Shown: positions 14,314 to 25,734, numbered from the stretch's first letter. The stretch: DNA of 33,066 nucleotides from Alphaproteobacteria bacterium (GCA_020852355.1 JADZBA010000376.1:1-33066), one strand, 5' to 3'. Notes: generated by a model from the letters alone, not told the origin. Numbers and translations are program-made.

Positions 14314-15075
14314 ATGGCCGCCGTGGTGCCCATCGCCGTCTCGCCCCGCGCCCGTGCCGCCGCGGTGACGGCGCTGCGCGCGCGGCTGCGGGGGCTGGGG
14401 ACGGGCGCCGCGCCGGGGGCGGCGGTGCCGCTCGGGGTGCCGGCGGTCGACCGCTTCCTGCCGGGCGGGCTGGCGCGGCGCGGCGTGCACGAGGTGACGG
14501 CGGCGTCGGAGGGCGATCTCGGGGCGGCGACCGGGTTTCTGCTGGCGCTGCTGCGGCGCCTCGCGCCGCGCATGCCGGTGCTCTGGGCGCGCGCCGCCGA
14601 TCCCGCCGCCGGCGTGCCCTACGCCCCCGGCCTCGCCGCCGCGGGGGTGGCGCCGGGCCGGCTGCTGCTGCTCGTCGCGCGCCGGCCGGTCGAGGCCTTG
14701 TGGGCGGCGGAGGAGGCGCTGCGCGCCGGCCGTGTCGCCGTCGTCGCCGAGCTCGACGCGATCGACCTCACCGCCGGGCGCCGGCTCCAGCTCGCCGCCG
14801 AGGCGGGCGGCGGGCCGGCCCTGGTGCTGTGCCGGCGGGCCGAGCGCCGCACCGCCAGTGCGGCGCGCAGCCGCTGGCGCGTCGCCGCCGCCCCCGGCGA
14901 GGGGACGGCGGCCGACGGCGTCGGGCGATCGCGCTGGCGCGTGGCGCTGGTGCGCTGCCGCGGCGGCGGCGAGGGGGAGTGGCTGGTGGAGTGGGACGAT
15001 GCGACGGATCATCTCGCTGTGGCTGCCGAGCTGGCCGATCGACCGCTGGCGGCAGCGTCGCGCCGCGCCGGCTGA
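14314..15075 (+). CDS. imuA: ImuA, SOS mutagenesis protein (RecA-like)
   Basis: A 253-residue member of the ImuA family, RecA-related but with a degenerate nucleotide-binding region (VPAVDRFLPGGLARRGVHEV followed by TAASEGDLGAATGFLLALL). It ends in the family's WLVEWDDAT segment. ImuA works with ImuB and DnaE2 in DNA-damage-induced translesion synthesis. The gene is directly behind a LexA-controlled promoter. Its last 77 bases overlap the start of imuB in another frame. The ATG at 14314 is preceded only by a distant GGAG. Identity is secure from the following two genes as well as from the sequence. Confidence 0.9.
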   Translation: MAAVVPIAVSPRARAAAVTALRARLRGLGTGAAPGAAVPLGVPAVDRFLPGGLARRGVHEVTAASEGDLGAATGFLLALLRRLAPRMPVLWARAADPAAGVPYAPGLAAAGVAPGRLLLLVARRPVEALWAAEEALRAGRVAVVAELDAIDLTAGRRLQLAAEAGGGPALVLCRRAERRTASAARSRWRVAAAPGEGTAADGVGRSRWRVALVRCRGGGEGEWLVEWDDATDHLAVAAELADRPLAAASRRAG

Positions 15076-16579
15076 CGGGCCGTTCGCCCTCGTCGCGACG
15101 GTCGACGGCGGCCGCCGCCTCGCCGCGCTCGACGCCGCCGCGGTGGCGGCGGGGCTGCGCGTCGGCGACGCGCTCGCCGATGCCCGCGCCCGCCTGCCCG
15201 CCCTCGTCACCGCCGACGCCGAGCCGGAGCGCGACGCCGCCGACCTCCTGGCGCTCGCCCGCTGGTGCCAGCGCTACACCCCCTGGACGCGGCCCGACGA
15301 GCCGGCCGGGGTGCTGCTCGACGTGACCGGCTGCGCCGCCCTCTTCGGCGGCGAGGCGGGGCTGCTGGGCGATCTCGCCGGCCGCCTGGCGCGGCGCGGC
15401 CTCGGCCATCGCCTGGCGATCGCCGACACGCCGGGCGCGGCGTGGGCGGCGGCGCGCTACGCCGCCGGCCCGTCGCCCGCCGTGATCCCCGCCGGCGCCG
15501 GGCGGGCGGCGCTGGCGCCGCTGCCGGTCGAGGCGCTCGGCCTCGACGCGGTCGCCGCGGCCGGGCTGCGCCGGGTCGGCCTCGGCCGCATCGGCGATCT
15601 CTGCGCGCTGCCCAGGGCGCCGCTCGTCGCCCGTTTCGGGGCGGCCGTCGCCACCCGCCTCGACCAGGCGCTCGGCGCCCTGCCGGAGCCGGTGATGCCG
15701 CTCGCCCCGGCGCCGGAGCGGCGGGTGCGCCTGGCCTTCGCCGAGCCGATCGCCACCGCCGAGCCGATCGCCGAAGCGGCCCGCCGCCTGCTCGACGATC
15801 TCTGCGCGCGGCTGGCGGCCGACGGCACCGGCGCCGTCCGTCTCGCCCTCGATTTCTACCGGGTCGACGCGGAGATGCAGCGCCTCGCCGTCGGCACGGC
15901 GCGGCCGAGCCGCGACCCCGCCCATCTCTTCCGCCTGCTGGCCGAGCGCCTGCCCCTGGTCGAGCCCGGCTTCGGGATCGAGCTGGCGATGCTCTCGCTG
16001 CTCGAATCCGCCCCCCTGGCGCCGGAGCCGGCGGGCCGGCTCGACGTCGTCGTCCCGGCGGCGCCGGCGCCGGCCGCACCCCGGCGCCGGCCGCCGCAGG
16101 AGGACCGCGCCGGCGAGGTGCTGGCGATGGCGGCCGAGCTGGCGCCGCTCGTCGACCGCATCCAGAACCGCCTCGGCTATTCCGCCGTCCATCGTCCGGC
16201 GCCGCGGGCGAGCCACGTGCCGGAACGGGCGGTTGCCGCCCTGGCGCCCTTCGCCCCCGACCCGCCGGCCGAGGCGGCGTGGCCCGCCCGCCGCGCGCCG
16301 CGGCCGCTCCGCCTGCTGCGCCGGCCGGAGCCGGTGGAGGCGACGGCGCCGGTGCCCGACGACCCGCCGGTGCTCTTCCGCTGGCGCACCGTGCTGTACC
16401 GCGTCCGGCGCGCCGACGGGCCCGAGCGCATCGCCGCGGAATGGTGGCGCGAGGAGGGCGGCGTGCGCGACTACTACCGCGTCGAGGACGAGGCCGGCCG
16501 CCGCTTCTGGCTCTACCGCTCCGGCCTGCACGACGGCACCGCCACCCCGCGCTGGTTCCTGCACGGGTTCTTCGCGTGA
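14999..16579 (+). CDS. imuB: ImuB, Y-family polymerase-like adaptor
   Basis: A 526-residue protein of the DinB/ImuB branch of Y-family polymerases. It opens RRIISLWLPSWPIDRWRQRR, where active polymerases would have the first catalytic Asp, so it is probably a non-catalytic adaptor, as known for ImuB. Further marks: LLDVTGCAALFGGEAGL (~105), helix-hairpin-helix-like GLRRVGLGRIGDLCALPRA, and the conserved C-terminal block DRIQNRLGYSAVHR...SHVPERAV. The C-terminus is where partners bind in known ImuB proteins. Start ATG 14999 has GGAG upstream and overlaps imuA by 77 bases, so the two proteins are probably translationally coupled. Confidence 0.92.
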   Translation: MRRIISLWLPSWPIDRWRQRRAAPADGPFALVATVDGGRRLAALDAAAVAAGLRVGDALADARARLPALVTADAEPERDAADLLALARWCQRYTPWTRPDEPAGVLLDVTGCAALFGGEAGLLGDLAGRLARRGLGHRLAIADTPGAAWAAARYAAGPSPAVIPAGAGRAALAPLPVEALGLDAVAAAGLRRVGLGRIGDLCALPRAPLVARFGAAVATRLDQALGALPEPVMPLAPAPERRVRLAFAEPIATAEPIAEAARRLLDDLCARLAADGTGAVRLALDFYRVDAEMQRLAVGTARPSRDPAHLFRLLAERLPLVEPGFGIELAMLSLLESAPLAPEPAGRLDVVVPAAPAPAAPRRRPPQEDRAGEVLAMAAELAPLVDRIQNRLGYSAVHRPAPRASHVPERAVAALAPFAPDPPAEAAWPARRAPRPLRLLRRPEPVEATAPVPDDPPVLFRWRTVLYRVRRADGPERIAAEWWREEGGVRDYYRVEDEAGRRFWLYRSGLHDGTATPRWFLHGFFA

Positions 16580-16616
16580 GCGGCCGCGGCGACATGTCCA
16601 CCGGCGCTCCGTGTTT

Positions 16617-16645
16617 CCTCGTCCTTCGACGGGCTCATGGTGAGG
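16617..16645. repeat. REP-like intergenic element fragment (tentative)
   Basis: The stretch beginning CCTCGTCCTTCGACGGGCTC and ending GGTGAGG, between imuB and dnaE2, resembles short extragenic palindromes common in alphaproteobacterial genomes (CGTCCTTCGAC...GATGAGG style). Only one copy is in the window, so repetition cannot be confirmed from here. Confidence 0.35.
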
Positions 16646-16669
16646 CCCCGGCCGCTGCCGCTTTCTCGG

Positions 16670-16683
16670 GGGCCGATCGGCCC
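16670..16683. promoter_or_regulatory. 14-base perfect palindrome just before dnaE2
   Basis: GGGCCGATCGGCCC ends 5 bases before the dnaE2 ATG and covers the place where a ribosome-binding site would sit. It could form a small hairpin limiting translation, or be an operator; it does not match the LexA site. Confidence 0.35.
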
Positions 16684-16688
16684 GCGCC

Positions 16689-19886
<3,198 letters not shown>

Positions 19887-19911
19887 TGCCGCGCCCGGAT
19901 CGCCATGACCG

Positions 19912-21492
19912 TCACTCGTTGTTCCACAGCGTGAAGAACTCGTCGATCTGCTCCTTGACCTCGTCGGCATCGTGGCCGAGGAGGACGATGCGATGACCGC
20001 TGCCCATGTCGAGCACGGCATTGCCGTCGGGATCCTCCCCGATCGAGCCCAGCAGGTCGGAGACGGCGCCGATCGGCGTCGCCACGGGCTGGCCGTTCAC
20101 CCAGCGGATGAACACCGCGTCGTCGTCGAGAAGGATCTCGTCGTCCCTCGGGCTGAAGTCGGAGATCGTGTCGGCGCCGATGCCGATGCCGACGATGCCG
20201 CACGGGCAGTCCGAGACGGCGTCGGTGAGATCGAGAATGATCCGGTCCTTGCCGTCACCGAGGATCAGCAGGTCGTTGCCGGCGTCGAGGAAGAAGACGT
20301 CGTCGCCCGGACCGCCGTCCACGATGTCGTCGCCGGGGCCGCCGATCAGCTCGTCGTCCGCGAGCCCGCCCTCCAGCGTGTCGTCGTCGAGACCGCCGCA
20401 CAGGTAGTCGAAATCGTCCTGCCCGTGCAGGACGTCGGACCCGGCCCCGCCATAGATGGTGTCGTTCTCCTCGCCGCCCTCGAGGGAGTCGGCGCCCTTG
20501 CCACCGTGCAGATAATCGTGCCCCTCGCCGCCGGTGAGAGTGTCGGTGCCGTCCTCGCCGTAGACGGAATCGTCGTCGCCGCCGCCGCGCAGGCTGTCGG
20601 CGCCTGTTCCACCGAAGAGGGCGTCGCGGTCGAGATCACCGTAGAGCGTATCGTCGCCGTGGTCGCCGTGGGCGGTGTCGGCACCCTTGCCGCCGAAGAA
20701 GGAGTCGTTGCCAGGCGGTGGCGATCCGGGCTGCTCCGGCGCGTCGCCGAGGAAGAGGTCATTGCCCGGGCCACCGTAGCCGGTATCGTTGCCGCCGCCG
20801 GGTTCCAGCCGATCGTTGCCGGCACCGCCGGTCACCTCGTCCTGGCCCGCGCCGGCGACGACCGTGTCGTCGCCGTCGTCGCCGAACATCTGGTTGCCGT
20901 CGTCCCAGGCGACGAGCAAGTCGTTGCCGGCGCCGCCGTAGACGAGATTGAAGCCGTTGTTGCCGTGGACGTAGTCGTTGCCGGCGCCGCCGATGACCGT
21001 GTCGGCGCCGTCCTGGCCGTAGATCTGGTCGTCCCCCTCCCCGCCGTCGACGTGATCGCGTCCCCCGCCGCCGTCGAGCGTGTCCCGGCCGGCCTCGTCG
21101 GTGATCCAGTCGTCGCCTTCGCCGCCTTCCGCGCGATCGTCGCCCGGGCCGGCCAGGATCATGTCCGCTCCCTGGCGGCCGTAGAGGCGGTCGGCATCCG
21201 CCCCGCCGTGCAAGGTGTCGTCGCCGTCGCCGCCGTCGAGCAGGTCCTCCCCCTCCTCGCCGCCGAGGGTGTCGTTGCCGACGCCGCCGGAGACGGTGTC
21301 CTCGCCTGCCTGGCCGCTGAGATTGTCGGCGTCGCCGCCGCCGTCGATCAGGTCGTTGCCGGGGCCGCCCCAGACGAAGTCGCTGCCCAGGTTGCCGCCG
21401 ATCAGGTCGGGGCCGCCGTTGCCGTTGATGTCGTCGTCGCCGTCGCTGCCGACCAGCGTGTCGCCGGCGTCGCTACCTGTAAGCCGAGCCAT
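19912..21492 (-). CDS. Large RTX-type calcium-binding repeat protein
   Basis: A 526-residue acidic protein built from residue ~6 to ~405 of uninterrupted GGxGxDxL-type nonapeptides (e.g. [19 protein letters not shown]), i.e. a long calcium-dependent beta-roll. The last ~120 residues are different: [20 protein letters not shown] and a non-repeat tail ending FTLWNNE, which lacks the DF-hydrophobic end typical of type I secretion signals. A CPC motif ([10 protein letters not shown]) follows the repeats, and one repeat carries a Cys (DYLCGG). No signal peptide or enzymatic domain is found. The ATG at 21492 follows GGGAGG 5 bases upstream. It is divergent from the EF-hand protein gene, and both proteins are predicted to bind calcium. 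It may be a surface or matrix protein (inference). Confidence 0.87.
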   Translation of the reverse strand: MARLTGSDAGDTLVGSDGDDDINGNGGPDLIGGNLGSDFVWGGPGNDLIDGGGDADNLSGQAGEDTVSGGVGNDTLGGEEGEDLLDGGDGDDTLHGGADADRLYGRQGADMILAGPGDDRAEGGEGDDWITDEAGRDTLDGGGGRDHVDGGEGDDQIYGQDGADTVIGGAGNDYVHGNNGFNLVYGGAGNDLLVAWDDGNQMFGDDGDDTVVAGAGQDEVTGGAGNDRLEPGGGNDTGYGGPGNDLFLGDAPEQPGSPPPGNDSFFGGKGADTAHGDHGDDTLYGDLDRDALFGGTGADSLRGGGDDDSVYGEDGTDTLTGGEGHDYLHGGKGADSLEGGEENDTIYGGAGSDVLHGQDDFDYLCGGLDDDTLEGGLADDELIGGPGDDIVDGGPGDDVFFLDAGNDLLILGDGKDRIILDLTDAVSDCPCGIVGIGIGADTISDFSPRDDEILLDDDAVFIRWVNGQPVATPIGAVSDLLGSIGEDPDGNAVLDMGSGHRIVLLGHDADEVKEQIDEFFTLWNNE

Positions 21493-21715
21493 TCGTGCCT
21501 CCCGAGGTTCGAGATCCGCCGGCTCGGCTCGCGCTGTCGTCGGGCGTTGCCGTGCCGTGCGCTCGATCCTGCGTCGCCCGGTTCGCCCATCCGGTTCATC
21601 CCCCGCCGGGCGCACGCGCGCCGGTATCCGGCGCAGGGTTTCCCGTTCCGGCGCGTGCAACTGGGCGACGGGTGCGGAAGCCCGTCGTCCCCACCCCCCG
21701 AAAGGACGCGTTTCG

Positions 21716-22318
21716 ATGAAGCTCCTCGTTTCCGCCGCGGCGCTGGCCATCGGCCTCGCCGCCGCCGGCGCCGCCGCGGCGCAGACCACCGCCTCGCCCG
21801 GTCCCGGCCCGCGCGGCGCCCGCCACATGGACATGATCAAGGCGATGGACGCCGACGGCGACGGCAAGGTCTCGAAGGCGGAGTTCCTCGCCTACCAGCC
21901 TCAGGGCCGCGGCAACCTCGACGCCGACGGCGACGGCCGCATCACCCGGGCGGAGTTCATGGCCCCGCACGGCGGTCCCGGCTCCGACCGCTGGAACGCC
22001 CGCATGGACGAGCGGCGCGACGCCGTCTTCAAGAAGCTCGACGCCAACGGCGACGGCGTCATCAGCCGCGAGGAGTTCGGTCAGCTCCGCGGCCGCGTCA
22101 TGGCGACCGCGGGCGAACCTTCCGCCGATCGCCGCGGGCGGTTCGAGAAGTCGCGCGCCGAGATGTTCCAGCGCCTCGACAAGAACGGCGACGGCGTGAT
22201 CGACGCCGCCGAGCGCACGGCCAGCCGCGAGGCCGCCTTCGCCCGCCTCGACAGGAACGGCGACGGCTTCGTCACCACCGACGAGCTGCCGCGGCGCGGC
22301 CACCGCCGCGACCGCTGA
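21716..22318 (+). CDS. Exported EF-hand calcium-binding protein (five EF-hand loops)
   Basis: A 200-residue protein with a clear Sec signal peptide (MKLLVSAAALAIGLAAAGAA, cut near residue 22) and five canonical EF-hand loops: residues 45-56, 69-80, 109-120, 155-166 and 179-190 (DADGDGKVSKAE, DADGDGRITRAE, DANGDGVISREE, DKNGDGVIDAAE, DRNGDGFVTTDE). All keep Asp/Asn at positions 1, 3 and 5 and Glu at 12, so all five should bind Ca2+ in the periplasm or outside. AAAGGA lies 9 bases before the ATG. The gene is immediately upstream of an ECF sigma factor and may share its transcript. Confidence 0.92.
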   Translation: MKLLVSAAALAIGLAAAGAAAAQTTASPGPGPRGARHMDMIKAMDADGDGKVSKAEFLAYQPQGRGNLDADGDGRITRAEFMAPHGGPGSDRWNARMDERRDAVFKKLDANGDGVISREEFGQLRGRVMATAGEPSADRRGRFEKSRAEMFQRLDKNGDGVIDAAERTASREAAFARLDRNGDGFVTTDELPRRGHRRDR

Positions 22319-22411
22319 GGGCGGGACGTGACCGCCGTCGCCGGCGTCCTGCCATCCGCCCCGGCTCCCGCCGGGGCGGCGAGGACGGCGACGGCGGGCT
22401 ATTCTCGCGCG

Positions 22412-22981
22412 ATGGCCGACTCGGCCGAGACCGACGAGACGCTGATGGCGCGGGCGGGACGGGGGGACCGCCTCGCCTATGCGCGGCTGGTCGACCGCCA
22501 CCTGCGCCGCGTCCACGCCGTCGCCCGCCGCTTCCTCGCCGACGGGCCGGAGGCCGAGGACGTGGCCCAGGAGGCGTTCCTCAGGGTCTGGACCCAGGCG
22601 CCGCGCTGGCAGCCGGACGGCGCCCGCTTCACCACCTGGCTCTACCGCATCACGGTCAATCTCTGCATCGACCGCAAGCGCAGGGTGACGCCGCTGCCGC
22701 TGGAGGCCGCCGGCGAGCCCGAGGACGGGCGCCCCGACGGCTTCGCCGCCCGCCATCGCGACGAGGTCCAGACGGCACTCTCGGGCGCCATCGCGCTCCT
22801 GCCGGACAGCCAGCGCGCGGCGGTGCTGCTCAGCTACTATGAGGGGCTCGGCAACGCCGAGACGGCGACGATCCTCGGCACCACGGTCGGCGCCGTCGAA
22901 TCGCTGCTGGTCAGGGCGCGCCGTGCGCTCAAGGATCGTCTCGGCGGCGTGCTCGCCGGGGCGCTGGAGGAGGGGCCATGA
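22412..22981 (+). CDS. ECF-type RNA polymerase sigma factor
   Basis: A 189-residue group IV sigma factor with only regions 2 and 4. Region 2 shows YARLVDRHLRRVHAVARRFL, EAEDVAQEAFLRVW and FTTWLYRITVNLCIDRKRR (core binding and -10 recognition). Region 4 shows LLPDSQRAAVLLSYYEGLGN followed by the helix-turn-helix ETATILGTTVGAVESLLVRA. The start is uncertain: ATG 22412 gives a normal ECF N-terminus (MADSAETDETLMARA), while an in-frame GTG at 22328, with GAGGG upstream, would add 28 low-complexity residues. It overlaps the next gene by 4 bases (ATGA), so it is co-translated with a probable anti-sigma protein. Confidence 0.92.
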   Translation: MADSAETDETLMARAGRGDRLAYARLVDRHLRRVHAVARRFLADGPEAEDVAQEAFLRVWTQAPRWQPDGARFTTWLYRITVNLCIDRKRRVTPLPLEAAGEPEDGRPDGFAARHRDEVQTALSGAIALLPDSQRAAVLLSYYEGLGNAETATILGTTVGAVESLLVRARRALKDRLGGVLAGALEEGP

Positions 22982-23310
22982 CCGACGACGTCCGCCGGGA
23001 GGATGCGCGGGCCGCGCGCGAGCGGATGCTCGACCGCGCGCTCGACCGGGCGCTGGCGCGCGCCCCCGACCCCGAGCCGCCCGCCGACCTCGCCCACCGC
23101 ATCCTCGCCGCCGCGTGGCGGACGCCGCAGGAACCGCCGCCGGCGCGGGCCGCCTGGTTCGTGCGGCCGCGGGGGGTGGCGGCGACGCTGGCGGCGGCCG
23201 CGGTCTGCGGCTTCCTGGTGGGCTGGGCCGAGCCCATGGTGATCGCCGACGCCCAGGCGCTGGACGTGGTGACCGTGGCCTTCGGGCCGGAGGCGGAGAT
23301 CGACCAGTGA
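22978..23310 (+). CDS. Small single-TM protein, probable anti-sigma factor
   Basis: A 110-residue protein: a charged, alpha-helical cytoplasmic N-terminal half (REDARAARERMLDRALDRAL, then PPADLAHRILAAAW), one transmembrane helix at about 66-84 (VAATLAAAAVCGFLVGWAE) and a short periplasmic tail. It is not clearly a member of a named anti-sigma family. The layout (sigma-binding-size cytoplasmic region, one TM helix, gene overlapping the sigma gene by ATGA) argues for an anti-sigma role, as for CnrY-like proteins. The gene also overlaps the following sensor-like gene by GTGA. Confidence 0.65.
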   Translation: MTDDVRREDARAARERMLDRALDRALARAPDPEPPADLAHRILAAAWRTPQEPPPARAAWFVRPRGVAATLAAAAVCGFLVGWAEPMVIADAQALDVVTVAFGPEAEIDQ

Positions 23311-23795
23311 CCATGCCGGCCGATGCGGGCGCGGTGGCGACCGGACGGCGCTGGCGGCGCTGGCTGCTGCCCGCCTGCCTGCTCGCCTCGCTCGCCTTCA
23401 ACGTCTTCCTCGGCAGCATCCTGGTCGGCCGGCTCACTCATGACCGGGCGCGGGGCGAGCCGTGGATGATCGCCTCGCTGCGCGAGTTCACCGAGAAGCT
23501 GTCGCCCGGCATGCGCGAGGCGGCGCGCGAGAGCTTCCGCGCCCGCCGCCCGGCGCTCGCCCGCGAGCGCCAGGAGCTGCGCGACGCCCGCTTCGCCGTC
23601 GCCCGCGCCCTGACCGCGGAGCCCTTCGACAGCGCCGCGGCGACGCGCGCCTTCGAGCGCCTGCGCGAGGCGACCGGCGCGATCTCGCGCACGACCCAGG
23701 AGGCGATCGTCGAGGCGGCGGCGCGGCTGCCGGCCGAGACGCGCCGCGAGCTCGTCGAGCGCGCCCCGCGCCTGTCGCGCCAGCCCCGGCCGTAG
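23307..23795 (+). CDS. Membrane-anchored periplasmic sensor-like protein (CnrX/Spy-like, heavy-metal-sensor family)
   Basis: A 162-residue protein with a basic N-terminus, one TM helix (~19-41, WLLPACLLASLAFNVFLGSI) and an Arg/Glu-rich helical periplasmic domain (LREFTEKLSPGMREAARESF, RPALARERQELRDARFAVAR). This layout fits the periplasmic 'metal_resist' sensors of CnrX type and Spy-like chaperones. The metal-binding His residues of CnrX are not apparent: only one His follows the TM segment, so the signal may not be nickel or cobalt. GTG 23307 was chosen because GGAGAT is 6 bases upstream and the GTGA overlap is intact; ATG 23313 is the alternative. It probably controls the sigma factor together with the preceding small membrane protein. 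Confidence 0.7.
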   Translation: MTMPADAGAVATGRRWRRWLLPACLLASLAFNVFLGSILVGRLTHDRARGEPWMIASLREFTEKLSPGMREAARESFRARRPALARERQELRDARFAVARALTAEPFDSAAATRAFERLREATGAISRTTQEAIVEAAARLPAETRRELVERAPRLSRQPRP

Positions 23796-23818
23796 CCGCC
23801 GCGCCCGCGCGGCCGGCC

Positions 23819-25249
23819 TCACCCCTTGATGCAGACGAGCGGCTCGAGGTGTGCGACGCGGCGGGCGAGGCCGGCCTTCTCGGTGACCTCGGCGATGCGG
23901 TGCAGATCCTTGTAGGCGCCCGGCGCTTCCTCGGCGATGCCGCGGGTCGACGGGCTGCGGACGAGGATGCCCCGGGTGGCGAGGTCGTCCTGCACCTTGC
24001 GTCCGCTGTAGAGCTTCAGCGCGGCGTGCCGGCTCATGGCCCGACCGGCGCCGTGGCACGCCGAGCCGAAGCTCGCCGCTTCCGCGGTTGCCGCTCCGGC
24101 CAGGACGTAGGAGCCGACGCCCATGCTGCCGCCGACGAGGACCGGCTGGCCATATGGCCTCAGGCGGTCGGGGAGGGCAGGGGAGCCCGGCCCGAGCGCC
24201 CTGGTCGCGCCCTTGCGATGCACGAACAGCGTGCGGTCAACACCGTCGACGGTATGCGTCTCCTCGCGGCAGGTGTTGTGCGAGACGTCGTACAGGAGGT
24301 CGAGCTGCGCACCGGGAAAGACCCTGGAGAAGGTCTCGCGGGTCAGCGCCGTGAGGATCTGCCGGTTGGCGAGCGCGCAGTTGGTCGCGGCGCGCATCGC
24401 GCCGAGATAGCTCCGGCCGAGCTCGGAGGCGATCGGCGCGCAGGCGAGCTCCCGGTCCGGCGGACGGAATCCCTGCCGCGGCGCGGCCACCGCCATGGCG
24501 CGCAGGAAGTCGGTGCCGATCTGGTGGCCGAGGCCGCGCGAGCCGCAATGGATGCTCACCACGGCCTGCCGCTTCGTCAGCTCGAAGGCCTTCGCGAGTT
24601 CCCGGTCGTAGAGTTCCGCGACCTGCTGGACCTCGAGGTAGTGGTTGCCCGAACCCAGCGTGCCCGTCTCCTTGCGCTGGCGCCGCTTGGCCTCGTCGGA
24701 GACGAGCCCGGGCGATGCCCCCGCCATCCGCCCGCGGTCCTCGATGCGCTCGAGATCGGCCGGCTCGCCCCAGCCCTGGGCCACCGCCCAGCCCGCGCCG
24801 TCCGCCAGCATGGCGTCCATGTCGGCGCCCGCCAGCGCGATCGCGCCCGTCGAGCCGAGGCCGGCGGGAATGGCTTCGAACAGGGCGTCGGCCAGCGCGC
24901 GCTGGTGGGCCTCGATGTCCTTGCGGGTGAGATTGGTGCGCAGCAGGCGCACGCCGCAGGAAATGTCGAATCCCACGCCACCGACGCTGATCACGCCGCC
25001 GGCCGCGGCATCGAATGCGCCGACCCCGCCGATCGGGAAGCCGTAGCCCCAGTGCGCGTCCGGCATCGCATAGGCGGCGCCGACGATGCCGGGCAGGCGC
25101 GCGACGTTGGTCAGCTGCTCGAAGACCTTGTCGTCCATCGCCGCCAGCAGGGCCTCGTCGGCGTAGAAGATCGCCGGGACGTGCATGCCGTCCGCGGGCT
25201 CGACCCGCCAGCACCAGTCGTTCACCTTGTGGAGGCCGGCGACGATCAT
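23819..25249 (-). CDS. rtcB: RtcB family RNA-splicing ligase
   Basis: A 476-residue RtcB protein, which joins RNA ends carrying 2',3'-cyclic phosphate or 3'-phosphate to 5'-OH using GTP and Mn2+. Seen: GVGFDISCGVRLLRTNL (metal-binding Asp/Cys), GTLGSGNHYLEVQ, HCGSRGLGHQIGTDF, DVSHNTCREE, GSMGVGSYVLAG, and the guanylylated His399 in CHGAGRAMSRH. All catalytic elements look intact. The start ATG lies 2 bases after the stop of the archease gene, a tight operon with its known activator. Likely use is repair of broken RNA, including tRNA cut by nucleases. No RtcA or RtcR is visible nearby. Confidence 0.95.
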   Translation of the reverse strand: MIVAGLHKVNDWCWRVEPADGMHVPAIFYADEALLAAMDDKVFEQLTNVARLPGIVGAAYAMPDAHWGYGFPIGGVGAFDAAAGGVISVGGVGFDISCGVRLLRTNLTRKDIEAHQRALADALFEAIPAGLGSTGAIALAGADMDAMLADGAGWAVAQGWGEPADLERIEDRGRMAGASPGLVSDEAKRRQRKETGTLGSGNHYLEVQQVAELYDRELAKAFELTKRQAVVSIHCGSRGLGHQIGTDFLRAMAVAAPRQGFRPPDRELACAPIASELGRSYLGAMRAATNCALANRQILTALTRETFSRVFPGAQLDLLYDVSHNTCREETHTVDGVDRTLFVHRKGATRALGPGSPALPDRLRPYGQPVLVGGSMGVGSYVLAGAATAEAASFGSACHGAGRAMSRHAALKLYSGRKVQDDLATRGILVRSPSTRGIAEEAPGAYKDLHRIAEVTEKAGLARRVAHLEPLVCIKG

Positions 25250-25251
25250 CG

Positions 25252-25734
25252 TCAGACGTCCACGACGCACTGGGCACGCCAGCGTCCGTCCGGCTGCCGC
25301 GTCACGCCGAGCTCGGTGAAGGTGGCGCCCTTGACCTCGACCGCCGGCTTGTGGCGCGCGGGATCGATCGCCTCTCCGAAGGCCGTCGCGTCGAGGTGGT
25401 CGTCCTCGATCGCGACCTCGAAGCGGCCGAACAGCATCTCCTCGGTCGCCATCGCCGCGATCAGGCGGTTCAGCCAGTCCAGGAGGAGGATTTCGCGGTC
25501 GGGCGCCGCGCAGGCGATCTCGATCCGCCTCGTCGGACGAATCGCCGCGGGGTCGGTGATCACGGACGTCAGGGCCATCGCGGCGTGCGCGAACGCTTCC
25601 GCGGGCGTGCGCCCGTAGCCGCGGACCCCCACGTCCGACCCGTGCGGGAACGTCTCCCAGGGCACGCGCAAGAGCGGATCCTCCAGGGTACCGGCCAAGG
25701 TCGTCGCTCCGGCGACGAGCCCCCAAGAACGCAT
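25252..25734 (-). CDS. Archease (RtcB cofactor)
   Basis: A protein of up to 160 residues matching the archease family, which speeds up RtcB guanylylation and turnover. Family marks: WETFPHGSDVGVRGYG (with the conserved Asp) near the N-terminus, LLLDWLNRLIAAMATEEMLF in the middle, and GEAIDPARHKPAVEVKGATF near the end. The start is uncertain: ATG 25734 is used, but known archeases begin close to the HGSDVGV segment, so an internal start (a TTG about 8 bases behind a GGAGG) is possible. It lies upstream of rtcB with only 2 bases between stop and start. Confidence 0.88.
   Translation of the reverse strand: MRSWGLVAGATTLAGTLEDPLLRVPWETFPHGSDVGVRGYGRTPAEAFAHAAMALTSVITDPAAIRPTRRIEIACAAPDREILLLDWLNRLIAAMATEEMLFGRFEVAIEDDHLDATAFGEAIDPARHKPAVEVKGATFTELGVTRQPDGRWRAQCVVDV

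Noticed and set aside
19912-21492. Repeated DNA here as a possible CRISPR or tandem-repeat array
   Set aside because: The periodicity is 27 bases and in frame, and comes from Gly/Asp nonapeptides of a beta-roll protein; there are no identical repeats with unique spacers.
19972-22842. A 956-codon plus-strand open frame opposite the large RTX gene
   Set aside because: Its Val/Ala/Asp-rich repetition is the complement of the RTX repeats; the minus strand encodes the nonapeptides with a good ribosome-binding site.
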